Made by a program: the position numbers and the translations under genes
NCBI GenBank assembly: GCA_045646385.1
Contig: JAZRKQ010000007.1
Location: forward strand, 56,994 to 120,993
DNA: 64,000 nucleotides
Source of the DNA: SIG455 sp045646385
GTDB taxonomy: Bacteria > Bacillota > Clostridia > UMGS1810
Reading direction: 5' to 3'
Notes under the pieces: model-generated
What the model saw: only the letters and a program-made list of their open reading frames with translations
Told to the model about the DNA's origin: nothing
Databases searched by the model: none
Shown here: in pieces, positions 8,391-15,948 of the stretch
Layout of the letters: every line of letters begins with the position of its first letter
Numbering within the stretch: position 1 is the first letter of the stretch

Positions 8391-10988
8391 TTATTTTATG
8401 ATGATTATCTCTCTTACTACATCATCGTATACTCTTACGAAGATTCTTGAAGGATCAAGTTCGTCGTATTTCTGGATATCACCTGCGTCGCCTACTGTAA
8501 TCTGGTTTCTTGACTTGGTGGTATCGATGTTATAGATGGTAGCATCGCCTATTGCGAAGTTGTGAATTGTACCGCTGTTTACCTGCATATTGAATGATGA
8601 TGAGAACTTCTTAACTACTTTACCGTAGAATGTGCTCATCTTATCTGATACTTCAACCTCAGCCTCTGTGCCTTTGGTGTCTATATCGAAGAGCAGTACT
8701 ATGCTTTCAATTTCGCCTTTTACGTTTGTTTTATACTGGATAACGTCACCCTGTTCAAGTGCGGTCTGGCTTTCGCCTTCGCCTTTAACAAGTACGCCTG
8801 ATGCGTTTGTTGAAAGTTCTACTTTCTCACCGTTTTCGAAAGCGTAGAGTTTTTCAATCTCGGTGCCGTCTTCGTTTTTACCCAATGCTATGCTGTCTAC
8901 GATAGCGATTGCAGATTCTTCGTTTGCAATACCTGTTGAGTTTGTTACGATTATTGCTTTGGCATTTCTGTCCTCGGTAACGTCGAACACGAGTACGTTG
9001 TACTTGTCGCCGTCTACGAAGAAGTCAGAGTTTCTAATTGAGAAATCTTCTGTGTTGGTTTTGCCTGCGGGGATATCGAATATTACTGTGTCTTTTGTTA
9101 CGTTTACGCTCATTGATGTGCCCACAAGTTTACCTGATGCCTTTTTATACTCAACGTCGTTTTCTTTCATATTCATCATGAACTTATCTTCGTTGATTGA
9201 AGAAGACGCTGTTGCTGTGTTAATCTGTGTTACTTCGCCGTTGCTGTTTGTTTCAAATGTGATGAGCTGTCCGTCAGCGCTTTCGCCCTCACCTTTTAAA
9301 AGTGCAAGTGCTTCTTCAGGGGTTTTACCGCTTGCGCCGTTTACTTTAACTGTTGCGCCTGTTTTAACGACTTCGCTTTTGCCCTCTTTTGTGAACACTT
9401 TCATTTCTAAAACTTCGTCCAAGCCTGAGTTAACCCCTGCTTTTGCAAGGTATGCGTAGTTGCTGCTGATGGTTGTTTCGCCGTTTACTGCGGCAATTTT
9501 ACCTTCGATATCGAGGTAGAAAGTACCCTCGTCTTCAAGTTTGATTTCGTTGGGGTAGTTTTTAGCCACTTTGTAGCCTTTTCCGTTTATAAAGAACTCT
9601 TTGTCGTTTTTCTGTGTTACTTTACCTGTTACTGTTTCGGTTGAGAGTTCTGCATATACGAGTTCGCCATCTTTACTCATGGTTGTTGTTAAAACGTCCC
9701 ACTCTTCAAGGTCGGCAAGGTCAATCACTTCAGAGCCTTTTACGATAACGAATGTGAGGTTATCGTCTTCGGGGTCTGCCACGAGTGTTTTCTGGCCGTA
9801 TTTGTCTACGATTTTGTGTGAAGATTCAACTACTTCTTCAACTACATAGTTGATTGTTTCGTTTACGAATACTACATCGTAAGTGCCTTTACCCTCTGTA
9901 TCGAGAAGCACGATTGAGCCTGACTCTACCGCTTTAAAATCTTCTGCTGTGCCGGCTTTGCCGTTGTAGAGGATTTTAGCGTCTTTTGCGATAGATGCTT
10001 TTGTTGTTTTCTTGTCGTTTTCGAGGTCTTTCCAGTACTGGAGTTCTTTTTTATCTTCTGTGTTTGTGATTTGCGCAATGTTTTCTGCAGGAACTGTTAT
10101 AGATTCGTTTTTACCTGCTGCAGGACGCGCCAAAAGTAAAACTTTGTCGCCTCTGTTATTTTCGCGGGTGTAAGCGTCTACTGTGAACCCGAGGATTGAA
10201 CGTACGTCTGCAGAACCGGTTTTGTAGATTTTTTCGCCGATTAAAATCTGGTCTTTAGAAAGGTTTGATTTGCCGTCGAGTGACGCATTACCTACTGCCA
10301 TTACCTGAGCAGTAACCTTTTCTACATCGAGTTTGTCTTCCAAGAGAGTTTTATCTACAACTTCGTAGTTGATGTCCTGACCAAAGCCTGTCTGCTCCAT
10401 CATATTGATGGTAAGTGCGTTGAATGCCAACTGTGCTACGTTACCTCTTGAGATAGCGCCGTTCTGTTCACCTGAAACGCCTTTTGTAAGACCGATGTTA
10501 GACGCTGTTACAAGGTAACCTGTGGGGTATCCGCCTTTTGCCTGTGCCTGAGGCTCGTAACCTAATGCACGGACTAAGATTGTTACTGCTTCCTGATAAG
10601 TGATGTCTGCATCAGGACGGAATGTGCCTTCAGTATCACCGATAACCATTTTCTGGTCGCTCGCTACGTTGATAAAGCCTGTTGCCCAGTGACCTTTCGG
10701 TACGTCGGGGTATTTTGACTGTGCACTTGTTACGTTAGCAACTTCTGTAAGACCGCTGAGTGCTACTGCAACTTTTGCAACCTCTGAACGGATGATGGTA
10801 GCGTCGGGACGGAATGTGCCCTCGGTGTCGCCGACCATAACTTCGAGTACGCCGAGTACTTCGGCAGCCTCTTCAAATTTTGTATTTGCTACATCTGACG
10901 GGATAGAAGCCATCGCTACTGTTGCCGCCATTGAGAATGTCATTATTGAAGTCAACACAGATGCAATAAATTTTTTGAATTTAAACAC
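8391..10988 (-). CDS. SLH-domain surface protein 1
   Basis: An 865-residue secreted protein. Residues 1-27 form a signal peptide ending AMA. Three S-layer homology units occupy about residues 30-205, with two GDTEGTFRPDA motifs and the GYPTGYLVTASNIG and MMEQTGFG blocks. SLH domains bind secondary cell-wall polymer and anchor proteins at the cell surface. The remaining roughly 650 residues look beta-rich, and I recognise no catalytic domain. The SLH region is clearly paralogous to the larger protein at 45003. The start is GTG at 10988 after GGAGGAAACAAC. The leader carries a MITE-like insertion, and the likely promoter lies beyond it at 11350-11378. Confidence 0.88.
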   Translation of the reverse strand: MFKFKKFIASVLTSIMTFSMAATVAMASIPSDVANTKFEEAAEVLGVLEVMVGDTEGTFRPDATIIRSEVAKVAVALSGLTEVANVTSAQSKYPDVPKGHWATGFINVASDQKMVIGDTEGTFRPDADITYQEAVTILVRALGYEPQAQAKGGYPTGYLVTASNIGLTKGVSGEQNGAISRGNVAQLAFNALTINMMEQTGFGQDINYEVVDKTLLEDKLDVEKVTAQVMAVGNASLDGKSNLSKDQILIGEKIYKTGSADVRSILGFTVDAYTRENNRGDKVLLLARPAAGKNESITVPAENIAQITNTEDKKELQYWKDLENDKKTTKASIAKDAKILYNGKAGTAEDFKAVESGSIVLLDTEGKGTYDVVFVNETINYVVEEVVESSHKIVDKYGQKTLVADPEDDNLTFVIVKGSEVIDLADLEEWDVLTTTMSKDGELVYAELSTETVTGKVTQKNDKEFFINGKGYKVAKNYPNEIKLEDEGTFYLDIEGKIAAVNGETTISSNYAYLAKAGVNSGLDEVLEMKVFTKEGKSEVVKTGATVKVNGASGKTPEEALALLKGEGESADGQLITFETNSNGEVTQINTATASSSINEDKFMMNMKENDVEYKKASGKLVGTSMSVNVTKDTVIFDIPAGKTNTEDFSIRNSDFFVDGDKYNVLVFDVTEDRNAKAIIVTNSTGIANEESAIAIVDSIALGKNEDGTEIEKLYAFENGEKVELSTNASGVLVKGEGESQTALEQGDVIQYKTNVKGEIESIVLLFDIDTKGTEAEVEVSDKMSTFYGKVVKKFSSSFNMQVNSGTIHNFAIGDATIYNIDTTKSRNQITVGDAGDIQKYDELDPSRIFVRVYDDVVREIIIIK

Positions 10989-11026
10989 GTTGTTTCCTCC
11001 TATAATTTTATTGGGGTAACCCCCTA

Positions 11027-11304
11027 GTAAGCAGATGCGTCAATATCCAAACCCGTTTTTTGGCGGATTTTTTCGCCACTGCTTTGTTAAAATACTCGCA
11101 AATGCGTCAGCATTTTCTCCGTTTTTGCCTCGCATTGTCTGCAAAAATCCAGACAAAAAATCTTCCAGACCTAAAGAGTGAAAAATTAGAGATTTTTCAA
11201 GGCGAAAGGTCGCAGGAATACTAAAGTATTTCAAGACCGACAACACAGAAAAAGCCTTATTTTTCATTCTTTGGGCGAGTTCGGGTATTGACTCATCTGC
11301 TTAT
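11027..11304. mobile_element. MITE-like element with imperfect terminal inverted repeats
   Basis: About 278 bp. The left end starts GTAAGCAGATGCGTCAATA. The right end is the imperfect inverse, from CGGGTATTGACTCATCTGCT to 11304. Terminal repeats match at about 22 of 27 positions. The interior has further partial symmetry. It also holds a 75-codon minus-strand reading frame (11040-11267) that I do not believe is a gene. It sits between the probable promoter and the start codon of SLH protein 1, so it would be transcribed as part of the 5' leader. No transposase is present. Confidence 0.55.
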
Positions 11305-11343
11305 ACCCCGCAGGCAATCGGCGGATTCGTTCCTGCCGGGCTT

Positions 11344-11402
11344 GTATATATCATATCGTATATCCACTGGTATATCAACCATCAATATATTCCAGTATAT
11401 CC
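11344..11402. repeat. Short direct repeats GTATATC(C/A) upstream of SLH protein 1
   Basis: GTATATCC at 11358-11365, GTATATCA at 11370-11377 and GTATATCC at 11395-11402, with a related GTATATATCA at 11344. Spacings are 12 and 25 bases. They overlap and flank the predicted -35 element, as sites for a regulator might. Confidence 0.35.
11350..11378 (-). promoter_or_regulatory. Probable promoter of SLH protein 1
   Basis: Minus strand TTGATA (complement of 11373-11378), a 17-base spacer and TATGAT (complement of 11350-11355). It implies a leader of about 350 nt containing the MITE-like element. Confidence 0.5.
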
Positions 11403-11437
11403 AATGCAAATTTTTGAAAATTTTTCAAAAAACAAAA

Positions 11438-11466
11438 GACAGACCCCCTAGGGTCTGTCCTTTTTT
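11438..11466. terminator. Terminator hairpin beside the partial tRNA copy
   Basis: GACAGACCC/GGGTCTGTC stem with a CCTA loop and a T6 run on the plus strand. The minus strand also runs into T-rich sequence. It resembles the terminator of tRNA-Arg(ACG) at 11634-11660, suggesting both were duplicated together. Confidence 0.75.
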
Positions 11467-11467
11467 A

Positions 11468-11483
11468 ACGCGCCCGGAGAGAT
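11468..11483 (-). pseudogene. Duplicated 3' end of tRNA-Arg(ACG)
   Basis: Sixteen bases, ACGCGCCCGGAGAGAT on the plus strand, identical to 11670-11685 at the 3' end of the intact tRNA. The rest of the tRNA is missing. About 185 bp of unrelated sequence separates the two copies. A T-arm-like scrap lies at 11604-11620 in opposite orientation. Confidence 0.6.
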
Positions 11484-11633
11484 ATGCCGGCTGCGCCGCC
11501 ATCTGCCTTGCCGACCGAAAGCCGTCGGCTTTCAGTACCCGTCTGCAGCCCAAAAATCTAAAAAACTTGCCATCGGCAACTTTTTTGACGATTTTTGCTC
11601 CCTCGGAGTTCGAATCTCCAAAACTACATGTAA

Positions 11634-11660
11634 AACAAAAAGCAGACCTTTTGGTCTGCT
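11634..11660 (-). terminator. Terminator of tRNA-Arg(ACG)
   Basis: AGCAGACC, AAAA loop, GGTCTGCT, then T5 on the minus strand, 10 bases after the tRNA 3' end. Confidence 0.85.
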
Positions 11661-11670
11661 TTCCGTTTTA

Positions 11671-11744
11671 CGCGCCCGGAGAGATTCGAACTCCCGACCT
11701 ACTGGTTCGTAGCCAGGCACTCTATCCAGCTGAGCTACGGGCGC
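11671..11744 (-). tRNA. tRNA-Arg, anticodon ACG
   Basis: A 74-base cloverleaf on the minus strand. The acceptor is GCGCCCG with CGGGCGC, with a G discriminator. The D arm is AGCTCAG, the anticodon loop is CTACGAA (ACG, read as ICG for CGN codons) and the T loop is TTCGAAT. No CCA is encoded. A terminator follows directly. Confidence 0.97.
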
Positions 11745-11864
11745 ATATTTTTCTCAAACATAGGTAGTATACCACAGCAAAAACGAAAAATCAAGACTTT
11801 TATTGAAATAAATTCATTTTTTACACATTGTGACCATAATATTGAGTAAAAAGAGGTGATTATT

Positions 11865-12725
11865 TTGAGAAAACTTATCATTTGCATACTGATTATTGCT
11901 TTTTTTGCAATGCTTTTTTGGTTTAATGTACCCAGTGAAAAAATAAAAGTGTACGACCACACACAGGATAAAGTTGTTGAAATGGATTTTGAACGGTACA
12001 TTATGAACGTGCTTTCGGCAGAGATGCCTGCATCGTTTGAAGAGGAGGCGCTTAAAGCACAAGCCGTTGCCGCACGTACATATACTCTGCAGAAAATCTC
12101 GTCAGGCTGGGACGACCCGTACCACAAAGGCGCAGACATCTGCACCGACAGCACGCATTGTCAGGCATACAGGCAGATGAGCGAACTCGGAGATAATGCA
12201 AAGAGGATTCATAATGCTGTTGAGGCTACCTCGGGCGAGTTGGCTTTATATAATGGCGAGCCAATCCGAGCGGTCTTCCATAGCGCATCGCACGGGCAGA
12301 CAGAGCGCAGTGCAGATGTGTGGGTGCAGGATTTGCCGTATCTGCAAAGCGTGGAAAGCCCTTGGGACTCTGCCTGCCCCAATTATATATATGAAGTTTC
12401 TTTTTCAAAAGACGAGATATGCACACTTTTAAATATTGATAATCCTGTTATAGAGCAAATCACCCGAAGCGGTGCGGGTGGTGTTATGAGTATAACTATC
12501 GGCGGAGAGGAGTTTAAGGGCACGGAAGTGCGGTCGAAATTAAATCTTCGAAGCACTTGTTTTATTGTTACGGAAAACGGCGAGAACCTAACTTTCCGAA
12601 CAGAGGGGTACGGGCACGGAGTGGGGCTTAGCCAATGGGGCGCACAGGGTATGGCGAAAGAGGGATACAATTATAAACAGATACTCTGCCATTATTACAG
12701 CGGGATATCAATAAGTAACAAATAA
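11865..12725 (+). CDS. spoIID: Stage II sporulation protein D (SpoIID family)
   Basis: A membrane-anchored lytic transglycosylase needed for peptidoglycan degradation during engulfment of the forespore in characterised species. The 286-residue protein has one N-terminal membrane helix (about residues 3-22). Next come the VLSAEMPASFEEEALKAQAV block, the HCQAYRQM region, and the terminal GYGHGVGLSQWGAQGMA motif. The start is TTG at 11865, six bases after GAGGTG. The in-frame GTG at 11856 is part of that ribosome-binding site. No sporulation genes adjoin it, but coat and SpoVB-like genes occur elsewhere in the window. Confidence 0.92.
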   Translation: MRKLIICILIIAFFAMLFWFNVPSEKIKVYDHTQDKVVEMDFERYIMNVLSAEMPASFEEEALKAQAVAARTYTLQKISSGWDDPYHKGADICTDSTHCQAYRQMSELGDNAKRIHNAVEATSGELALYNGEPIRAVFHSASHGQTERSADVWVQDLPYLQSVESPWDSACPNYIYEVSFSKDEICTLLNIDNPVIEQITRSGAGGVMSITIGGEEFKGTEVRSKLNLRSTCFIVTENGENLTFRTEGYGHGVGLSQWGAQGMAKEGYNYKQILCHYYSGISISNK

Positions 12726-12843
12726 TTCTATAATAATATTGAAAAATTTTCATACAAGGTGTATTATTAATATGTGGTTGCCCCATCTTTATATAATTAA
12801 ACGGTAATCACATATGCTTTTAATTTTGTAAAGGAATAATGTT

Positions 12844-13500
12844 ATGTTACTTAGTGAAAGATTACAAAAAATAGCCGATTGCATAAATACCCAAACACTT
12901 GCCGATATAGGCACAGACCACGCATATATACCGATATACTGTGCTAAAGGCGGCAAGTGCGCACGTGCCATTGCGTGCGATATAAACGAAGGACCGCTTA
13001 AATCTGCTTTTGAGAATATAAGCGCAAACGCACTTTCGGACAAAATTGAAACGCGCCTTTCAAACGGTCTGGAGGCACTTTTGCCAAACGAGGCAGACAC
13101 CATAGTTATAGCAGGTATGGGCGGATTTTTAATACGTGATATCTTAATAAACGGCGCAGATAAAATTGGCGATAACACCGTTTTAATTCTGCAACCGATG
13201 GTAGCCGCCGCCGAACTGCGTGAATTTCTGTGCGCAAACGGGTACGATATTTTTAAAGAAATCCTTGCAAGAGAAGATGCCAAGTTCTATAATATACTCT
13301 GCGTAAAAAAAGGCGAGTGCGAATACTCTGCCAAAGATATTCTGCTCGGCAGAATAAGCGAAAACGACGAAAATTATGCAGATTATACGGCGTTCCATAA
13401 AAACGTGATTGAAAAAATCATTGACGGACTTGGAAAATCCAGCGGTAAGGAAGCAGAAATTGCTTTGTATAAACAAAAACTTGATTTGATAACGGAATGA
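12844..13500 (+). CDS. trmK: tRNA (adenine(22)-N1)-methyltransferase
   Basis: SAM-dependent enzyme that makes m1A22 in tRNA in Gram-positive bacteria. The 218-residue protein opens with LSERLQKIADCI and has the Rossmann motif ADIGTDHAYIPIYCA. The AGMGG motif follows near residue 95 and LQPMVAAAELREFLCANGY near residue 120, which are all TrmK hallmarks. A helical C-terminal tail follows. The ATG is preceded by AAAGGAATA. A 12 bp imperfect hairpin, about 12771-12810, lies in the upstream gap. A terminator follows at 13506. Confidence 0.92.
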   Translation: MLLSERLQKIADCINTQTLADIGTDHAYIPIYCAKGGKCARAIACDINEGPLKSAFENISANALSDKIETRLSNGLEALLPNEADTIVIAGMGGFLIRDILINGADKIGDNTVLILQPMVAAAELREFLCANGYDIFKEILAREDAKFYNILCVKKGECEYSAKDILLGRISENDENYADYTAFHKNVIEKIIDGLGKSSGKEAEIALYKQKLDLITE

Positions 13501-13505
13501 TGCTT

Positions 13506-13538
13506 AAAGGCAACGCACTCAATATGCGTTGCCTTTTT
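13506..13538 (+). terminator. Terminator of trmK
   Basis: AAAGGCAACGCA, 7-base loop, TGCGTTGCCTTTTT, starting 6 bases after the stop codon. Confidence 0.92.
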
Positions 13539-13565
13539 AAAATATTTTATAATTTTATTACTCTT

Positions 13566-13592
13566 GCGGGCGGATGTAGGCATCCGCCCTTA
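13566..13592. repeat. REP-like palindrome R1
   Basis: GCGGGCGGATG, TAGG, CATCCGCCC, then TTAC. It is one of five related palindromes (13566, 44495, 44543, 44727, 51354) with consensus GCGGGMCGATGTRGGC followed by the inverted half and CCTAC. All are intergenic. Confidence 0.75.
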
Positions 13593-13616
13593 CTGTTTAT
13601 TTGAGATTATTCCCTC

Positions 13617-13645
13617 TTGACCTTAAATTTGCAATATGGTATAAT
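13617..13645 (+). promoter_or_regulatory. Strong promoter of the structured leader RNA
   Basis: TTGACC (13617-13622), 17 bases, TATAAT (13640-13645). The expected transcript start (about 13652) coincides with the first base of helix P1. Confidence 0.85.
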
Positions 13646-13651
13646 TTACTT

Positions 13652-13797
13652 GCGATACATCTAAATAATTTATGTTCCACTGTAGGAGAATACCGTTAAA
13701 AGGTGTTCTCCTGTTACACATTCCTACAGTTGGAACAGGTGTATCGCAAAACAGGAAGCACTTTTTGGGTGCGTTCCTTTGTGAGCGCACCTTTTTT
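13652..13797 (+). ncRNA. Structured attenuator-type leader RNA, class not recognised
   Basis: P1 is 13652-13661 with 13738-13747 (10 bp, one G-U). P2 is 13674-13684 with 13725-13736 (11 bp, one bulged T). P3 is 13685-13694 with 13702-13711 (10 bp, loop GTTAAAA). GGA/TCC at the P2-P3 boundary can pair either way. After P1 come two exclusive hairpins. The antiterminator is AGGAAGCAC with GTGCGTTCCT. The terminator is GGTGCG with CGCACC plus T6 (13768-13797). This layout is that of a transcriptional riboswitch or other attenuator. The core does not match TPP, THF, purine, SAM, glycine, preQ1 or c-di-GMP aptamers as I know them. A self-contained small RNA is the alternative. Confidence 0.7.
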
Positions 13798-13816
13798 ATT
13801 TTAGGGGGTATTCATT

Positions 13817-14155
13817 ATGGAAAAAACCAAAAAAAGATTAAGAGCCACTCTTGAAGTTATGGGTATGACGAAAGTTGAAAAAAGTTTGTTTCGTATTCTT
13901 GATATGAAAAGAATACGTTACACGCCCTCTTGGGATTTGGCTCAAAGACGCAGAATCCACGCTGAAAGAACCATATATGATATCTGCAGGGACAAACTTA
14001 TGGCAAATGACATAGACGACATTATGGAAATGGTTGAATTATATGCCAGCGGTCAACGAGAAGCCTTTTTTGCAATAGGATTTATGTTAGGAATAAGAAA
14101 AGAAAAACCTCGTATATTTGAAAGAATAAGAAAAGAAAAATCCCCGTCCAACTGA
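13817..14155 (+). CDS. Uncharacterised 112-residue basic protein under leader-RNA control
   Basis: I do not recognise this protein. It is mostly helical, strongly basic (rich in Arg and Lys), and has no signal peptide, membrane segment or metal motif. One cysteine lies in YDICRDK. It has a good AGGGGGT ribosome-binding site 7-8 bases before ATG and normal-looking codons. Its own terminator overlaps the stop codon, so it is a complete single-gene unit. The upstream structured RNA with a terminator suggests expression is set by a signal sensed in the leader. The charge would suit nucleic-acid or ribosome binding, but nothing specific shows it. Confidence 0.7.
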   Translation: MEKTKKRLRATLEVMGMTKVEKSLFRILDMKRIRYTPSWDLAQRRRIHAERTIYDICRDKLMANDIDDIMEMVELYASGQREAFFAIGFMLGIRKEKPRIFERIRKEKSPSN

Positions 14156-14166
14156 ACGGGGATTTA
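14137..14166 (+). terminator. Terminator overlapping the stop codon of the 112-residue protein
   Basis: AATCCCCGT and ACGGGGATT pair, with the TGA stop in the loop region, followed by TATT. Confidence 0.8.
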
Positions 14167-14189
14167 TTACTGTTAAAAAAGTAATTTAA

Positions 14190-14600
14190 TCAGTCTATAT
14201 ATTTATAAATTTGTTCGGGCAGTTCTGATTTATCTGCGCTGATGGAAATTGTAAATTTAATATCATTATCTTTGCAGATGGCATCAAGTGTATCAACAAA
14301 ATCTGCTACGTTTTCAGCGTCGCCGTCAACGATTTTAAGCATAGAATCTATGTAAATATGGGTAATATCATAATTCTGCGACATAATGCCTTTAATAAAG
14401 CCCCTGAACTCAGCAAAATTTGCCATACCGCCCTCGGCTACGTCCACTAAACGTACACCGTTTTTAACATCGAACATATGTCTGTTCTCTCTGGCAATGA
14501 ACACCACATTGCCGTGCTCTATATCAACTGCGTTATTAACGCTATCAAGCATTGCTTTTGTTTTACCGCTGCCTTTTTTACCTACGATTAACTTAACCAT
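14190..14600 (-). CDS. Small P-loop NTPase of unknown function
   Basis: A 136-residue protein with a Walker A motif GKKGSGKT at residues 8-15 and a Walker B-like strand THIYIDSML near residue 93. It also has FIARENRH after the first strand. It looks like a minimal RecA/thymidine-kinase-like P-loop fold. It lacks the zinc loop of thymidine kinase and recognisable sensor motifs. Similar short ATP-binding proteins are common in Clostridia without known function. The ATG follows AGGAGGAG. It is monocistronic and faces ispG divergently. Confidence 0.75.
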   Translation of the reverse strand: MVKLIVGKKGSGKTKAMLDSVNNAVDIEHGNVVFIARENRHMFDVKNGVRLVDVAEGGMANFAEFRGFIKGIMSQNYDITHIYIDSMLKIVDGDAENVADFVDTLDAICKDNDIKFTISISADKSELPEQIYKYID

Positions 14601-14893
14601 TGGACTCTCCTCCTTATAAATGCCGTAATCGATAATATTTCAAGTGTTACTTGTTTTTGTAATTGTATTATACAACATTACTGTATAAAGTGCAATAGGG
14701 AAAATAAATTTTGTTTGTTTTGCCAAAAAACAACCCGCGTTTTTATGTGAATTAACGAAATTATCCCAATTCCCGTTTTTTCGGCATATATCAGGGGTTT
14801 GAGCATACTAAAAATTCTTGTAAATCTTTTGGGATTATGATAGAATAAAAATAGTGGGGTTTTCTCACCAATTACAAAAAAGGAATGATTTTT
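14601..14893. other. Divergent intergenic region upstream of ispG
   Basis: About 290 bp, AT-rich, with no coding potential seen. The ispG promoter is likely TTGTAA (14818-14823), 17 bases, TAGAAT (14841-14846). I see no stable long hairpin and no member of the repeat families found elsewhere. Confidence 0.55.
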
Positions 14894-15931
14894 ATGAGCA
14901 AGCGCATATACATAGGCACAGTTCCCGTTGGCGGCGGAGCGCCCATTGCAATACAGTCTATGACCAACACAAAAACGGCAGACGTTACCGCAACTGCAGA
15001 GCAGATTAACTCTTTGGCGGCTGCTGGGTGCGATATTATACGCTGTGCCGTGCCCGATATGGAAAGTGCACGTGCGCTTGCAGAAATTAAAAAACGCATA
15101 TCAATCCCCCTTGTGGCGGATATTCATTTTGACTACAAACTGGCGCTTGCCTCCATCGAAAGCGGTGTGGATAAAATCCGCATTAACCCCGGTAACATCG
15201 GCTCAGAAGATGGTGTTAAAGCAGTTGCAGAGGCGGCAAAAGCGGCAGGCGTGCCCATACGCATAGGTGTAAACAGCGGCTCTGTAGAGAAAAACATTCT
15301 TGCAAAACACGGCTCGCCTACAGCAGCGGCATTGGTCGAAAGTGCTGAGGAGCATATAGGCTTGCTTACCAAATACGGCTTTGACGATATTTTAGTATCG
15401 CTTAAAGCGTCAAATGTTAAAACTACCATAGAGGCTTACAGAATGTTGGCTTCAAAGTACGACTACCCTCTGCATCTCGGTGTTACCGAGGCAGGCACGT
15501 ACCTTGGCGGAACTGTTAAATCAGCCATCGGCATTGGTTCGCTTTTAGCCGACGGCATTGGCGATACGTTCAGGGTATCTTTAACAGACGAGCCTGTTAA
15601 AGAGGTTGTCGTTGCTCGTGAGATTTTAAAAGCGCTTAATTTAACCGACAAGGGCGCAAAACTGGTTTCGTGCCCCACGTGCGGAAGAACTAATATTGAC
15701 CTTATCCCCCTTGCAAAAAAGGTAGAGGAATATCTTCTTACCGTTGACAAACCCATAACAGTTGCCGTAATGGGATGCGCTGTAAACGGCCCCGGTGAGG
15801 CTAAAGAGGCAGACATCGGCATTGCCGGCGGTAAGGGCGAGGGATTAATATTTAAAAAAGGCGAGATTATACGCAAAGTGCCCGAAAGCGAACTTTTCGG
15901 CGAACTGGTTAAAGAAATAGAGAGTATGTAA
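14894..15931 (+). CDS. ispG: 4-hydroxy-3-methylbut-2-enyl diphosphate synthase (flavodoxin)
   Basis: A [4Fe-4S] enzyme of the MEP pathway that makes HMBPP from the cyclodiphosphate. The 345-residue protein shows VPVGGGAPIAIQSMTNT at the N-terminus and the TIM-barrel LVADIHFDYKLA and RINPGNIG. The C-terminal cluster motifs are SCPTCGRT and VMGCAVNGPGEA, supplying the three cysteines. The ATG at 14894 is 9 bases after AAAGGA. An ATG at 14885 overlaps that site and is not preferred. polC starts 17 bases downstream. ispG next to polC is common in Clostridia, where ispC and the RseP-like protease often precede them; these are absent here. Confidence 0.95.
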   Translation: MSKRIYIGTVPVGGGAPIAIQSMTNTKTADVTATAEQINSLAAAGCDIIRCAVPDMESARALAEIKKRISIPLVADIHFDYKLALASIESGVDKIRINPGNIGSEDGVKAVAEAAKAAGVPIRIGVNSGSVEKNILAKHGSPTAAALVESAEEHIGLLTKYGFDDILVSLKASNVKTTIEAYRMLASKYDYPLHLGVTEAGTYLGGTVKSAIGIGSLLADGIGDTFRVSLTDEPVKEVVVAREILKALNLTDKGAKLVSCPTCGRTNIDLIPLAKKVEEYLLTVDKPITVAVMGCAVNGPGEAKEADIGIAGGKGEGLIFKKGEIIRKVPESELFGELVKEIESM

Positions 15932-15948
15932 GAGAGGTTTAATATACA

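Noticed and set aside
11040..11267. A 75-codon minus-strand reading frame
   Set aside because: It fills the MITE-like element almost exactly, has no ribosome-binding site and its residues follow the inverted-repeat composition. It is likely a shadow of the element.
11532..11720. Open frame across the tRNA and its partial copy
   Set aside because: Its residues (EIRTP-type strings) are the usual translation of tRNA T-arms. It is not a gene.
12771..12810. Imperfect 12 bp hairpin upstream of trmK as a sixth family member
   Set aside because: The loop does not contain the conserved motif and the stem is short. It is treated as an unrelated hairpin.
14795..14815. TTTGAGCATACTAAA resembling the complement of the conserved hairpin loop
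   Set aside because: No flanking inverted arms, and the match breaks after nine bases. It is probably chance in AT-rich DNA.
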